Both the position numbers and the translations under genes were made by a program. A stretch of 51,816 nt of DNA from a virus, in IMG/VR virus record IMGVR_UViG_3300005827_000005, positions 1 through 51,816 of that record, one strand, 5' to 3'. The notes beneath the pieces are model-generated. The model did no database searches. It saw nothing but the letters and a program-made list of their open reading frames with translations, and was not told the origin of the DNA. Positions 24,082 through 33,069 of the stretch are shown here, piece by piece (position 1 is the stretch's first letter; the number at the start of each line of letters is the position of its first letter).

Positions 24082-25830
24082 ATGGCACATAGAGATAGGC
24101 GAGAATATTTAACAGCTACAACGCTTGATCAGGGCTTACTTGATCGGTGCCAAGATAATTTAGATTTCGGATTAGAAATTGGTGTTGACATTGAAAGTTC
24201 AATAGGTATAATTCGCACATCCAACATAAACAAATATATCGGTGGTAATTTTTACGAGGCGTTAACAGAAGTTCCTAACGTTAGGCGGTCAATAGGTGAT
24301 TGGTTGAATCCAAACCTAGAATTTTCATCGCTTTCTTTTTCTCTTTCTAACGTAGACGGTAGATTTAATAGCTTATTTCAAGGCGGGAATGACTATAGTG
24401 GTTGGATTAACAAATCTGTTGATCTAAAAATTGGTTTGCGTGATGTTGAATCTACTTATTTTACTGTATTTTCCGGTTTTGTTCCTGAAGTAGGTGGAAT
24501 ACAAAGATCAAGAGATATCATTTCTATAAATGCTCGTGATAGATTTGACAAGTACAGTATAGATTTTCCTAGAATTGTTCTAAATAAAAATAATTTTCCT
24601 GATTTAGAAGATAATTTAATTGGTGTAGTTCTCCCTGTTATCTATGGAGACTGGACAGTTTCACTTCCAGAAAAAAAACTAATACCGAATGACCCAAGTT
24701 CTCCTACTTCTAATGTTTCTATTGTTCCAGCATTTCCAGTTAATAGCAAAAATTCTGGTGTTATCGCTGGAACTACTCGTTTAAAATTGTATATCTCTAA
24801 TGATCAACTTAGTTATTTTGATTCGACAAAAGTTTATTTAAAACGAGGCGATTCGTACACGCTATTTAATTCTGCTGATGTAACAAGTGTTTTGCAAAAT
24901 AGAATTTTTGAAATTAAACTTGACGGTTCAGGCGGTGTTACTTTAGTCGATGGTTCGCTTTATAAATATGCAAGTGGTGATTTATTTTTTACTCAAGTAA
25001 AAGGAATTGATTTAGGTTCTTATGATGATAATATAGTAGCTCAAGCAAAACATCTGCTTTTGAATCAAGCTAATGTTCCATCTCTTGAGATTGACAATGT
25101 GACGTGGGATTATCTTAGAGATAAGAATACACCAACCGAATCTGCAATTGCAAGCATCAAGTCAAGGGTTTGGGTTCAAGAACAGCAAAACATTATTAAC
25201 TATGTGACTTCAATGCTTGAGCAAGTAAGAGTTGAGCTATTTATTTCTAAAGAAAACAAATTTACTTTATCAACAGTACACTTGGATGAATTTGAAGCAA
25301 ATCCTAGTCATGTGATTAGAAATTGGGATGTTGTAGCAGATACATTTCAGCCAAAACTAGATGATCGAAATATTTGGAATCGTGGCCAAGCTGTATATGC
25401 TTACAATCCGGCAGACAATCAGATGATTAAAAAAACATCTATCTACAAAAACCAAGCTGCTATTGATCAGCAAGGAAAAAAAATATCAAAAGAAATCTAC
25501 TACCCAAATCTTTATGTAGAATCAGATGTAATTTATCAATTAAGAGAAACAATAAAAATTGCAAGTGCTGCATTAGAATTAATAGAAGTTACATTGACAC
25601 CTAGATCAATTTTACAAGAACTAGGTGGTTTTGTTTTGTTGAACATTAATTTTGGTGCTACAATTTTTGAGAATGTTCCATGCATGATTAGAGAAATTGG
25701 CTACAATTCTAAAGGTTTTGTTGTACCTGTAAAATTATGGTCTTTTCAAATGCTAAACTTCACTGGACATAACCCTAGCTATAGCGGAATCGTTGGCGGT
25801 TCTGATGCAATAATAACAGAAGAAATATAA
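24082..25830 (+). CDS. Tail hub / minor tail protein
   Basis: 582 residues, 2 bases after the previous stop. It begins with RREYLTATTLDQGLLDRCQD and has a beta-rich body: NLEFSSLSFSLSNVDGRFNS, DVESTYFTVFSGFVPEVGGI and RDIISINARDRFDKY. The V-F-S-G-x-V/I...I-x-A-x-D pattern recurs in hub and minor tail proteins of siphoviruses. It probably forms the tail-tip ring that seats the fibre. No enzymatic motif seen. Confidence 0.6.
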   Translation: MAHRDRREYLTATTLDQGLLDRCQDNLDFGLEIGVDIESSIGIIRTSNINKYIGGNFYEALTEVPNVRRSIGDWLNPNLEFSSLSFSLSNVDGRFNSLFQGGNDYSGWINKSVDLKIGLRDVESTYFTVFSGFVPEVGGIQRSRDIISINARDRFDKYSIDFPRIVLNKNNFPDLEDNLIGVVLPVIYGDWTVSLPEKKLIPNDPSSPTSNVSIVPAFPVNSKNSGVIAGTTRLKLYISNDQLSYFDSTKVYLKRGDSYTLFNSADVTSVLQNRIFEIKLDGSGGVTLVDGSLYKYASGDLFFTQVKGIDLGSYDDNIVAQAKHLLLNQANVPSLEIDNVTWDYLRDKNTPTESAIASIKSRVWVQEQQNIINYVTSMLEQVRVELFISKENKFTLSTVHLDEFEANPSHVIRNWDVVADTFQPKLDDRNIWNRGQAVYAYNPADNQMIKKTSIYKNQAAIDQQGKKISKEIYYPNLYVESDVIYQLRETIKIASAALELIEVTLTPRSILQELGGFVLLNINFGATIFENVPCMIREIGYNSKGFVVPVKLWSFQMLNFTGHNPSYSGIVGGSDAIITEEI

Positions 25831-25849
25831 TTTTTTTGGAGAAAAAATC

Positions 25850-26527
25850 ATGGCTGTAAATTTAACGATTTCAAAAACTCTTTCCGGAACTCAAATAGCT
25901 GATACGTTGGCTGGTGGTAGTTCTGGTTTGGATTTAGGTTCTGTAAACAATAACGAGTATGCTCCTATTATTTCAAAATCAGCAAATACTGGTGAGCAAA
26001 AAATATATGTTCGACACAACGCTACTATCGATCCAATCACAAATGTAAAAACATTTATTTCACAGTATTCCGGAACTTATGGTGGTGCTGCTACGGCTGC
26101 TGCTGACTATGCTACAGTAAAAAACAAAGGTCAGGCTTCTGGTAATTCTGCAAATAATGCAGACGGTTTAAGTTCTGGTTTTAGAATTGAAATGGCAGCT
26201 GATTTAAGTGATACATTAGGAGCGAATAAATTCTTAGGAACTAGAGCACAGGTAAAAATATACGGTGATAACGGTACAGACGGAATTGATTTAGCATCTG
26301 CATTCAGTTTACATACTGATGCGATGATTTATGATGCTGCAACACACGGAACTGCTGGAACACCTGTTGTAGCAACAGCACCTGTAACTGGTAAGATAGG
26401 TAAAGATGGTGATGCTGTTCTTGGTGATCATGCGTTAGTTAGAGTTAGATTTTATTTAGAAAATGCAGCACCAGACGGCGGTATACTACAATACGATTGG
26501 GTGTGGTCGTACTCATTTACAGCTTAA
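25850..26527 (+). CDS. Tail-tip structural protein
   Basis: 225 residues, rich in A, G, S, T and N and low in charge, typical of a beta-rich virion protein. Motifs include TGEQKIYVRHNA, SGFRIEMAADLSDTLG, and the ending VRVRFYLENAAPDGGILQYDWVWSY. Ribosome site TTGGAG. Not recognised as a family; fibre or tip accessory role inferred from its place between hub and fibre genes. Confidence 0.55.
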   Translation: MAVNLTISKTLSGTQIADTLAGGSSGLDLGSVNNNEYAPIISKSANTGEQKIYVRHNATIDPITNVKTFISQYSGTYGGAATAAADYATVKNKGQASGNSANNADGLSSGFRIEMAADLSDTLGANKFLGTRAQVKIYGDNGTDGIDLASAFSLHTDAMIYDAATHGTAGTPVVATAPVTGKIGKDGDAVLGDHALVRVRFYLENAAPDGGILQYDWVWSYSFTA

Positions 26528-26539
26528 GAAAGTAATTAA

Positions 26540-26968
26540 ATGGAAAATATTCAACAAGAAATTCCTAGAAACTTTTATAGACTGCGTTGGAAGTTTTTCT
26601 TTACAAATGGAAAACTTCCTAAAACCGGTGTATGGAATGGTACTAGTCAATTAGTATCTGATTCTGCATTCGCTATTAATAAAGAGTTTATGGAAAGTGT
26701 TTCGATTGAAGCAGAAAATTTAGTAACTAATGAAATACTAACATTAGTTAATTGTCCTAAAAGCGAATACGCTTCTATGCAGTGGGAAGCTTATGCTAGA
26801 ATGCCAGCATTTTTCAAAGGTAATGGTGGAACAGCTAGAGAAAATATTTCCGGTTTATCTATCTTAACTTCGGATGAAAAAATAACTGCTTGGGTGAATG
26901 GTAATATTAGTAGAGAACAATTAAGTGATCATGATAAAAAATTTAACATCAAAGAACACAGTATTTAA
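26540..26968 (+). CDS. Tail-tip associated protein
   Basis: 142 residues. Begins QQEIPRNFYRLRWKFFF, with a tryptophan- and aromatic-rich first half, then SIEAENLVTNEILTLVN and ISGLSILTSDEKITAWV. Not recognised. Tightly placed between two tail genes (12-base and 11-base gaps), so it is assigned to the tail tip by context. Confidence 0.5.
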   Translation: MENIQQEIPRNFYRLRWKFFFTNGKLPKTGVWNGTSQLVSDSAFAINKEFMESVSIEAENLVTNEILTLVNCPKSEYASMQWEAYARMPAFFKGNGGTARENISGLSILTSDEKITAWVNGNISREQLSDHDKKFNIKEHSI

Positions 26969-26979
26969 GGGGTTATAAA

Positions 26980-28431
26980 ATGGGAATAGTTTCAAAACTA
27001 AAACTAGATCATCCAGCGCTTGGTACGGCTGGTGGTGCTGGTTTGCATGCTTCTGTAGAAGCGTTATATACAAAAATTGGCGACAACATGAATAGCCGTT
27101 GGTTTGCTATTAATGATTTTGATCAAGCTGAAACATTTGATTTAGATCATAATTTCACAACAGATATTTTAAATTTAAGTTATGATATCTGGATTCATAA
27201 CGGAACCGAATGGGTTCAATTAGATGAAACAACAACGCCTTTACGGTCTGCATTTACTGTGATTGAAAAGGTAGGTTTTGAATCGACTATTCTACAAATA
27301 ACAAACAACACTGGAGGTGATAATTTAACTGCTGCTGTTTCTGTTATTTTAAAAACAATAACATTAAAAGACGATGTAAAAGATGTTGACGTTACAAGCA
27401 TAGTAGACGGTCAAGGTTTGATGTACAATAGTACAACAAAAAAATATGAGCGAGCAACAAAGAATTATATAGGTTCAGGTACTTTAGATGCATCGGCTGT
27501 GCTTCAAGCTGATTCTACAACAAAAGGTTTTTTACCTCCGAGAATGACACAAACCGAGAGGGATGCGATAGCATCACCAGCGAACGGTTTGATAGTATTT
27601 AACACTACAAGCGGACATTTAAATCAATATCAAAGTAGTTCTTGGGTTGAGCTTATATCTTCTGCAAGTCAATTCGTATTAAATTATACTATAAAACCTG
27701 CATCGGGTGACTATACGATATTAGATAATGATGGTTATAGACATGTTCATGTTACTAATGGTTCTTCAAACATAAATATTACATTACCTTCAGCAGTAAA
27801 TAATAATACTAGATTAATAACAGTACTAAAAGTTGATAATGGTGTTGGTGATTTAACAATAACAGGTACAATAAATGGTTCTTCTAGTTTAACTATTTTT
27901 TCTCAATTTGATCAAGTTACATTTTTATCAAATGGTTCAACTTGGAGTGTTGTATCAACAAATGGTTATGTTAGAGGTCAAACATCTTCTGATATTATAG
28001 CAGCCGGTAGAACTGGAGAACAAATAAAAGCTACTATATCAGCATCAACTACGCTTGGAGCAACTGAAGGTGATGTAGCTGGGGCAGTTTTACCCTTAAC
28101 TGTTGGATGGTGGAATATTTTATATCAAGCAACAGTATCTATTACAACACAACCAAATTCAAACTGTTCAGCTAGAATTAAGTTAGCTGTAACAAATCAA
28201 TCAGATGTTCACGTAGCAGAAACAGAGAGGGCTTTTCAGTTTGAAACACCTGATGCTGTTGCAAGAACATCGATGGGATGTCTATCTGCTTCTGCTGTAG
28301 TTTATGTTTCATCTGCACAGAATTATAAAATACGTGGTTTAGTACAGCAATTGACAGGTTCAAGTAACAGTGGTTTCGTTAATACAAATTCAACTAACTG
28401 GGGTAGTCAATTTCACGCTATAAGGATATAA
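26980..28431 (+). CDS. Tail fibre / receptor-binding protein
   Basis: 483 residues. N-terminal about 170 residues would attach to the tip. Then comes a widespread fibre motif: LDASAVLQADSTTKGFLPPR, MTQTERDAI, PANGLIVFNTTSGHLNQYQS. A beta-rich shaft follows (about 250-330). The last about 140 residues (from AAGRTGEQIKATISAS to the end) resemble a C1q/TNF-like trimeric head, suited to receptor binding. Last gene of the tail block; overlap with the lipoprotein gene is avoided by only 4 bases. Confidence 0.75.
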   Translation: MGIVSKLKLDHPALGTAGGAGLHASVEALYTKIGDNMNSRWFAINDFDQAETFDLDHNFTTDILNLSYDIWIHNGTEWVQLDETTTPLRSAFTVIEKVGFESTILQITNNTGGDNLTAAVSVILKTITLKDDVKDVDVTSIVDGQGLMYNSTTKKYERATKNYIGSGTLDASAVLQADSTTKGFLPPRMTQTERDAIASPANGLIVFNTTSGHLNQYQSSSWVELISSASQFVLNYTIKPASGDYTILDNDGYRHVHVTNGSSNINITLPSAVNNNTRLITVLKVDNGVGDLTITGTINGSSSLTIFSQFDQVTFLSNGSTWSVVSTNGYVRGQTSSDIIAAGRTGEQIKATISASTTLGATEGDVAGAVLPLTVGWWNILYQATVSITTQPNSNCSARIKLAVTNQSDVHVAETERAFQFETPDAVARTSMGCLSASAVVYVSSAQNYKIRGLVQQLTGSSNSGFVNTNSTNWGSQFHAIRI

Positions 28432-28435
28432 AATT

Positions 28436-29320
28436 ATGATTATTAATTATATTTTTATTTTATTTTTTTTATTTTCCTGTGGTAAAAAAGAAGAAAATGA
28501 ACCGATAAAAGATATGAGTTTAGAAGCAAAATCTAAACTGTATTGTGAGTTATCAAAAAGTATTTATGAAAAGCAAAAATATGTTGTTGATGAATGCGAC
28601 GGTGCAGGTTTTACGGCTTTATATGCTGTAGCATGCCAACAAAATAAAGTTGATATTTCAGTTTTTCAAAATAATGAAGGAAAGATGTTTAGAAATCCTA
28701 AGCATGATTGCTTTCCTAAAAATTCTGCTTCTGAATTTTCAAAAGATCATGTTTTAATGTCTATGATTGCATGGAATGAATTAAACAGAAATGATTTAGC
28801 TAATAAATTTAAAAAGTTTGTTGATAAGAATAAATTAAAATTCTGTGAAGGAAAAGACGTTGTAACAACAACATCAAGATGTATTCTATCAACAACTCTT
28901 TATTTTTTATTATCAAAAATTTCTCATTCGAGCGCTAACTTAAAACAAGAAAATGCGAATCTTGTAAAGGATGGGTTTGAAGGGCATTTAGAAGTTCTTG
29001 GGATTTGGTTAGAAGGCAGAGTTAACGGTGGTATAAATGAGGTTCAAAAGCAGAAAATTAAAAAATATGCTGAAAAGGAACAACTAAATGCTTTATATCA
29101 ATCGGTTGCTTATCGTTATGGCTTAACGACTATAGAATCTGTAAACAACTCTTTTTATTCAAAACGATTCCCTGATGATAAATTGCCAACAAATACAGAA
29201 TATTGCACTGAGTATTTATTCCAAAGAGATTCAAATTCTAAAGATTGGCAGCCATGTGCCGACAAAAAGTTACATACTGGAACAGATTTTGTTTTTGCTT
29301 ATTACGTATTGAGTAACTAA
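28436..29320 (+). CDS. Phage-encoded lipoprotein
   Basis: 294 residues. N-terminus MIINYIFILFFLFSC-GKK is a lipoprotein signal: hydrophobic core, then L-F-S-C with C15 as the lipid-attachment cysteine. The mature part has about 8 further cysteines (for example DECDGAG, CQQNK, HDCFP, SRCIL and EYCTEY), consistent with disulfides in the periplasm. It follows the fibre gene and precedes membrane proteins. Phage lipoproteins in this position can block the receptor against superinfection or mask it at lysis (as T5 Llp does). This role is a hypothesis. Confidence 0.65.
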   Translation: MIINYIFILFFLFSCGKKEENEPIKDMSLEAKSKLYCELSKSIYEKQKYVVDECDGAGFTALYAVACQQNKVDISVFQNNEGKMFRNPKHDCFPKNSASEFSKDHVLMSMIAWNELNRNDLANKFKKFVDKNKLKFCEGKDVVTTTSRCILSTTLYFLLSKISHSSANLKQENANLVKDGFEGHLEVLGIWLEGRVNGGINEVQKQKIKKYAEKEQLNALYQSVAYRYGLTTIESVNNSFYSKRFPDDKLPTNTEYCTEYLFQRDSNSKDWQPCADKKLHTGTDFVFAYYVLSN

Positions 29321-29677
29321 ATGCAATTTAATAATGAAATGATCATAACAATAGTAGGCGCTGTGCTATCTGCATTAGCTCCTATCATTGGTTTGATTGT
29401 TTATTTTATTAAAAAAACATTTGAAAAAATTGATGAAAGCACACAAAAGAATTCTGAAAATATAAAAGCTGTCACCGATGCCTGTTCTATTTTAGCGATA
29501 AAAGTTGAAAACCTTGGTGATAAGTTTTTAAGTATGGAAAAAGACATAGATAAATCTTTGGCAGCTGTTGAAAAAACAATAAGATTAGCAACAGAAATTG
29601 AAGTATTAAAACGTGATCAAAAAACTATGTTTAAAAAATTGGATGTAATACAGGAGAAATTAGCAAATGGAAAATGA
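29321..29677 (+). CDS. Membrane-anchored coiled-coil protein, holin candidate
   Basis: 118 residues, starting directly after the previous stop. One hydrophobic segment at about 8-29 (IITIVGAVLSALAPIIGLIV) is followed by a long charged helical tail (IDESTQKNSENIK... to the end). This resembles small phage membrane proteins of lysis cassettes. Holin, antiholin or inner-membrane spanin subunit are all possible. It overlaps the next gene by 11 bases. Confidence 0.5.
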   Translation: MQFNNEMIITIVGAVLSALAPIIGLIVYFIKKTFEKIDESTQKNSENIKAVTDACSILAIKVENLGDKFLSMEKDIDKSLAAVEKTIRLATEIEVLKRDQKTMFKKLDVIQEKLANGK

Positions 29678-29942
29678 TTTCATCAGTCAAATTTTAAATT
29701 CTGGAATGGTTGGAAAATTTATTGTTTTTGTTATTGCAATTCAATTAGTTTTATTTGCATTAGGTGAAGCTTTAACAAGAATATCAGAGTTTACAGAAAA
29801 TAAATGGGATAATGATATTGCTAAGAAAATTTCTATTTTTGCTTGGTATCTCGGTGTTATTATTTCTAAGTTCGGCTATAGCGTGCCAAAACTTATTCTA
29901 GAAGAAAAAGCTAAACAGCTAATTGAAAAACAAAAAAAATGA
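29667..29942 (+). CDS. Small membrane protein, holin candidate
   Basis: 91 residues. Hydrophobic segments at about 14-33 (MVGKFIVFVIAIQLVLFAL) and 55-70 (ISIFAWYLGVIISKFGY) and a basic C-terminus (KAKQLIEKQKK) match class II holin architecture. The endolysin-type gene lies about 3.7 kb downstream rather than adjacent, so the call stays tentative. ATGA overlap with the next gene. Confidence 0.5.
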   Translation: MENDFISQILNSGMVGKFIVFVIAIQLVLFALGEALTRISEFTENKWDNDIAKKISIFAWYLGVIISKFGYSVPKLILEEKAKQLIEKQKK

Positions 29943-30106
29943 AACCTGTTTCAACATACGAATTAATACTTGCTGTAATTCAACTGCTAAAATTGGCGGT
30001 TGATCTTTTTAATAATAAAGAAAAGGTGCAAGATGTTAAAACCACAGAAAAAACTTATCGTGATGATCATGATAATGTTATCAACGAATTCCTTGGCCGA
30101 AAATAA
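29939..30106 (+). CDS. 55-residue small protein overlapping a secreted-protein gene
   Basis: It starts in an ATGA overlap at 29939. It has a hydrophobic N-terminal helix (STYELILAVIQLLKLAVDLF) followed by a charged tail ending FLGRK. Its last 74 bases are read in another frame by the next gene. This nested layout is reminiscent of Rz/Rz1 spanin genes, though neither product shows a lipobox. Confidence 0.45.
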   Translation: MKPVSTYELILAVIQLLKLAVDLFNNKEKVQDVKTTEKTYRDDHDNVINEFLGRK

Positions 30107-30332
30107 TTTTTGTTTAAATGAAGATGAAAAGCAAAAAATTTCTCACTTAATTCAAGACAATAAATTTTGTAAACAAGATTTAGAGTTGTATAAAAAATTC
30201 ATAGAAGATGAAAAATTAAACAAAAAAGAATTCACTGAAGAACATCTAGCTTATTCAATTGCTGCTGGTTTATTTGTAGGTTATATTTTAACAAATCAAA
30301 TAAAACGAATTGAGAAGCGAAATGATCATTGA
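30033..30332 (+). CDS. Exported small protein with a C-terminal membrane segment
   Basis: 99 residues from the ATG at 30033 (AAGGTGCAAG upstream); an in-frame TTG at 30000 is less likely. The N-terminus MLKPQKKLIVMIMIMLSTNS followed by LAE looks like a cleavable Sec signal. The charged helical middle (KQKISHLIQDNK) leads to a hydrophobic segment (about 71-88, AYSIAAGLFVGYILTNQ) and a basic end. An exported protein with a C-terminal anchor, beside holin-like genes, could act as a spanin-like lysis protein. Inferred from layout only. Confidence 0.5.
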   Translation: MLKPQKKLIVMIMIMLSTNSLAENNFCLNEDEKQKISHLIQDNKFCKQDLELYKKFIEDEKLNKKEFTEEHLAYSIAAGLFVGYILTNQIKRIEKRNDH

Positions 30333-30690
30333 AGCAACAAATGTCCATCGAGCATATGCAGCGAAATCTAAACCTTTAAATGCTGATTTTAACTCTCATG
30401 TAATTGATTTCCGTGACATGCCTATGGGTTCGATTCAATTTGTTTGGTCTGGAATAACAGGTGACATAACAGGCCAGTTTAAAATATACGCTTCTAACTT
30501 TCCAGAAATTTCTTCTTTTGATATTGATGGAACTGAAATCGATGGTTCAGCATTTACGATTCACAATCTAAATGGTTCTAGGATTTGGATTAGAGATAGG
30601 CTGGCATTTAGGTATGCTCTTATTCGATATGTTTGTAATACAACAATCGATGGTATAATTGATATTATAGCTATCGGGAAAAAATCATAA
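30322..30690 (+). CDS. Small beta-rich virion accessory protein
   Basis: 122 residues from the ATG at 30322. Contains MPMGSIQFVWSGITGDITGQ, then IYASNFPEIS, a pattern of beta-sandwich domains found in phage tips and fibres (aromatic W-S-G turn, then 'S/A-S-N'). It is the first of six consecutive, tightly packed small beta-rich genes up to 33061. It overlaps the previous gene by 11 bases. Confidence 0.5.
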   Translation: MIIEATNVHRAYAAKSKPLNADFNSHVIDFRDMPMGSIQFVWSGITGDITGQFKIYASNFPEISSFDIDGTEIDGSAFTIHNLNGSRIWIRDRLAFRYALIRYVCNTTIDGIIDIIAIGKKS

Positions 30691-31106
30691 TGGCAAAAGC
30701 AATCGAAAGCCCATCTACTCCTATTTATGCATCAAGTCCGCTTGATGTAAATATAACAAATACTGTAACAACTGATACTGTTGGGCACATGAAATTTGTT
30801 GAGGGAATTGCTGTTATAACTCCAAATACAGATGAAATTTTAATTGATGGAGCTAAACCATTAACTGGTTCTTGGAGAATTAGACGTGTTGAATTTACTT
30901 CTAGATCATATGCTAGTTTTGAATTTTATCACAACACTACAATAATTAAAAACGGTTTAACTTCTCCTATGGAAGCCAACGGTTCTATGCCAGTGGAACC
31001 TTGGGTTGAAGTATTACCAGCTGATAATTTAAAAGTTGTTTACAAACAAACAGACGGTATAGGTGTAACCGTAAGTGCTAGAATTTATTATACAGAACAT
31101 TTGTAA
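30690..31106 (+). CDS. Small beta-rich virion accessory protein
   Basis: 138 residues, TAATG overlap with the previous gene. Features: SPSTPIYASSPLDVNITN, a strand-rich middle (GSWRIRRVEFTSRSYASFEF), and the ending VVYKQTDGIGVTVSARIYYT. Low in charge, no signal and no enzymatic motif. Probably a decoration or fibre-associated protein. Confidence 0.5.
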   Translation: MAKAIESPSTPIYASSPLDVNITNTVTTDTVGHMKFVEGIAVITPNTDEILIDGAKPLTGSWRIRRVEFTSRSYASFEFYHNTTIIKNGLTSPMEANGSMPVEPWVEVLPADNLKVVYKQTDGIGVTVSARIYYTEHL

Positions 31107-31130
31107 TTATTTTTTAATCTAAACTATAAT
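31101..31130 (+). promoter_or_regulatory. Putative promoter before 31180
   Basis: TTGTAA (31101-31106), an 18-base spacer and a perfect TATAAT (31125-31130). It lies in one of the few real gaps of the late region (73 bases). A small AGAAT...ATTCT dyad follows at about 31144-31162. Confidence 0.55.
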
Positions 31131-31179
31131 AACTTTATACCGAGAATCATAAAATAAATTCTAAACGAAAGGTTTAATT

Positions 31180-31728
31180 ATGTCTGATTTACGTACTAGT
31201 TTTATGATTTTAGAAGATTCATCTACGCAAGCCGGTGTTCCGTTACACAAAGTAGCTGAAGGTAACGCTGCTTCAGGAAAAAATGCATTAGCTGGTTTGG
31301 TTGCAAAAGATCCTGATGGAAATTTTGTTTACTTAAAAACAAATGCAGCTGGTCAATTAACTGTTGATCAATCTGCACAATCTGTTTGTAAAAAAGCAAA
31401 AGGTGAATTAGCGGCTGGTTCTGCGACTATTGCTTCTGTAACAGGTGCTACAATTACATTAACAGCAGATAAGTCATATGAAAACATTGGTTTCATTGTT
31501 TCATGTCGACGTGATGCATTGTTTCAAATTGTTCAGGTAGATGACGCAACAGAAACTATTTTAGGTGAAATTGTTGTTGGTTCTGGTGCTTATACTGTTT
31601 CAAGTCAATTGCATTGCTTGAGTTTTACTGCTGGTTCAACAGGTACACAAGAATTAAAAATAGTAGCTAAAAACTTTGAAGCGTTATCAAGTTTAAGAGC
31701 TTCTATTACTGTAGAAGAAATAATTTAA
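31180..31728 (+). CDS. Virion accessory protein (beta-rich)
   Basis: 182 residues with a good AAAGG ribosome site and its own promoter at 31101. Begins SDLRTSFMILEDSSTQAGVP. The middle GELAAGSATIASVTGATITL and the even spacing of G, T and S indicate a beta sandwich. The composition (few charges, many A, T and S) matches abundant virion surface proteins. A separate promoter may mean high expression. Confidence 0.5.
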   Translation: MSDLRTSFMILEDSSTQAGVPLHKVAEGNAASGKNALAGLVAKDPDGNFVYLKTNAAGQLTVDQSAQSVCKKAKGELAAGSATIASVTGATITLTADKSYENIGFIVSCRRDALFQIVQVDDATETILGEIVVGSGAYTVSSQLHCLSFTAGSTGTQELKIVAKNFEALSSLRASITVEEII

Positions 31729-31743
31729 TTGTAGGTTTAATTT

Positions 31744-32073
31744 ATGACTGATTCAAGACCGGAATTTGAAATAGTAGATAGTGAAGGAACAACAATACAT
31801 ATTAGCGGAACATCTGCTAATACAAATGCGTTCAATGTTCCAACTTCTCCTACTACAAAAATATCTAGTTTTTTATTAGTCGCTGATCCTGAAAATTTAC
31901 CAGTGCCAACCGCTAAGATAGAAATATCATTAGACGGTGGCACAAATTGGTATCCTGTTTTTAGTGGTGGTAATTTATGTTGGACTATAAAAGGCGATGT
32001 AAAGCAGATAAAATTAAAAGCTAGTCATGTTGGTTTAAAATATTATGGTTTAATGAACTTGGAGGCATATTAA
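31744..32073 (+). CDS. Small beta-rich virion accessory protein
   Basis: 109 residues. Contains EIVDSEGTTIHISGTSANTN, then FLLVADPENLPVPTAKIEIS and LDGGTNWYPV, a pattern shared by many phage tip and fibre domains. It overlaps the next gene by one base. No specific family. Confidence 0.5.
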   Translation: MTDSRPEFEIVDSEGTTIHISGTSANTNAFNVPTSPTTKISSFLLVADPENLPVPTAKIEISLDGGTNWYPVFSGGNLCWTIKGDVKQIKLKASHVGLKYYGLMNLEAY

Positions 32074-32636
32074 TGAATGGTAGCGCTGCCTCGGCATTAA
32101 AAGGTTTAATGAAAATATTAGGAGCAACAACTAGCACAGAAATTGGTAACGTTGGAGATTCTTTAAAAGTAAGTGCTAATATTTCTAATAATGATTTTGT
32201 AAAATCTTGGAACAAAAAACTAAGATATCAAGATATGAATTCAAGTACTAATGGTATTGCTAGAAATACATCCCTGTCCGGAGGAACTTGGACACAAATT
32301 TTTCAATATGCTGGTTCTGGTTTTTTGTCTGGAATGATAATAAATATTGAGACTTTTGCCACAGGGTGGTCTTTTAGATTGACTGTAGATGATGAAGTTC
32401 TATTTACATTGCCTGATGGTGATTTAGCAAACGATACGTTATATGATGTTGACGATGTTACAGATTTTAACCAAGGTTTTTTAGGGATATCAAAAGGTTC
32501 GCATGATAGATTTATTTGGCACCCACCTTTATTTTCACCACTTTATTACGGTTCATCTGTTAAAGTTGAAATAAAAAAAGATGGTGGTGCAAAAAAATTT
32601 CAAGCTGGATTAATAATTTTAAGCAAGGAAACATAA
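32073..32636 (+). CDS. Virion accessory protein
   Basis: 187 residues. N-terminal about 45 residues are helical (AASALKGLMKILGATTSTEIG). The rest is beta-rich, with GGTWTQIFQYAGSGFLSGMI, then FSPLYYGSSVKVEIKKDGGA, reminiscent of sugar-binding or collar domains. TAATG overlap with the gene before. Function inferred only from neighbours. Confidence 0.5.
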   Translation: MNGSAASALKGLMKILGATTSTEIGNVGDSLKVSANISNNDFVKSWNKKLRYQDMNSSTNGIARNTSLSGGTWTQIFQYAGSGFLSGMIINIETFATGWSFRLTVDDEVLFTLPDGDLANDTLYDVDDVTDFNQGFLGISKGSHDRFIWHPPLFSPLYYGSSVKVEIKKDGGAKKFQAGLIILSKET

Positions 32637-32638
32637 TT

Positions 32639-33061
32639 ATGGCTGGTTTAGAATTAAAAAGACTATCTGACTTTGATGCATACAAAGTAAATCTAAGAGT
32701 TTTTCATATTTCTGGTTTAGCTGTAGCACAACAGATAACTAATATAGACTATAAATTAACTGAAGAAAGATTAATTTACGGTGGTTTTGCTATTCTAAAA
32801 GGTCACAATATTGATGATGTTATTAAATATCAAGTTGTTGATGTTGATAATATTTTAGGTTTTGGTTCAAATGTTGTTCTTAATGAGTTTATTGATATTG
32901 CTGTTTGTGAAGATTCTCAAAAACAAGAAACAATCATGTGCGGATATCCTTCTAAAGTTCCAGCTGGCTTATATATAAGAATAGTTTACAATTCAACAGG
33001 TCAGCAAGACGTAAAAGTAAAAGCAAATATTCTAGCTGTTAAAAATATTACAGGCGAGTGA
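32639..33061 (+). CDS. Virion accessory protein
   Basis: 140 residues behind an AAGGAA ribosome site. Beta-rich, with YGGFAILKGHNIDDVIKYQV and PSKVPAGLYIRIVYNSTGQQ. The fold resembles the other small proteins of this block. It is the last of the series before the two lysis-type enzymes. Confidence 0.5.
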   Translation: MAGLELKRLSDFDAYKVNLRVFHISGLAVAQQITNIDYKLTEERLIYGGFAILKGHNIDDVIKYQVVDVDNILGFGSNVVLNEFIDIAVCEDSQKQETIMCGYPSKVPAGLYIRIVYNSTGQQDVKVKANILAVKNITGE

Positions 33062-33069
33062 GGTTATCA

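Noticed and set aside
26463-26654. 63-residue plus ORF bridging two tail genes
   Set aside because: It overlaps both neighbouring genes in another frame and has no independent start signal.
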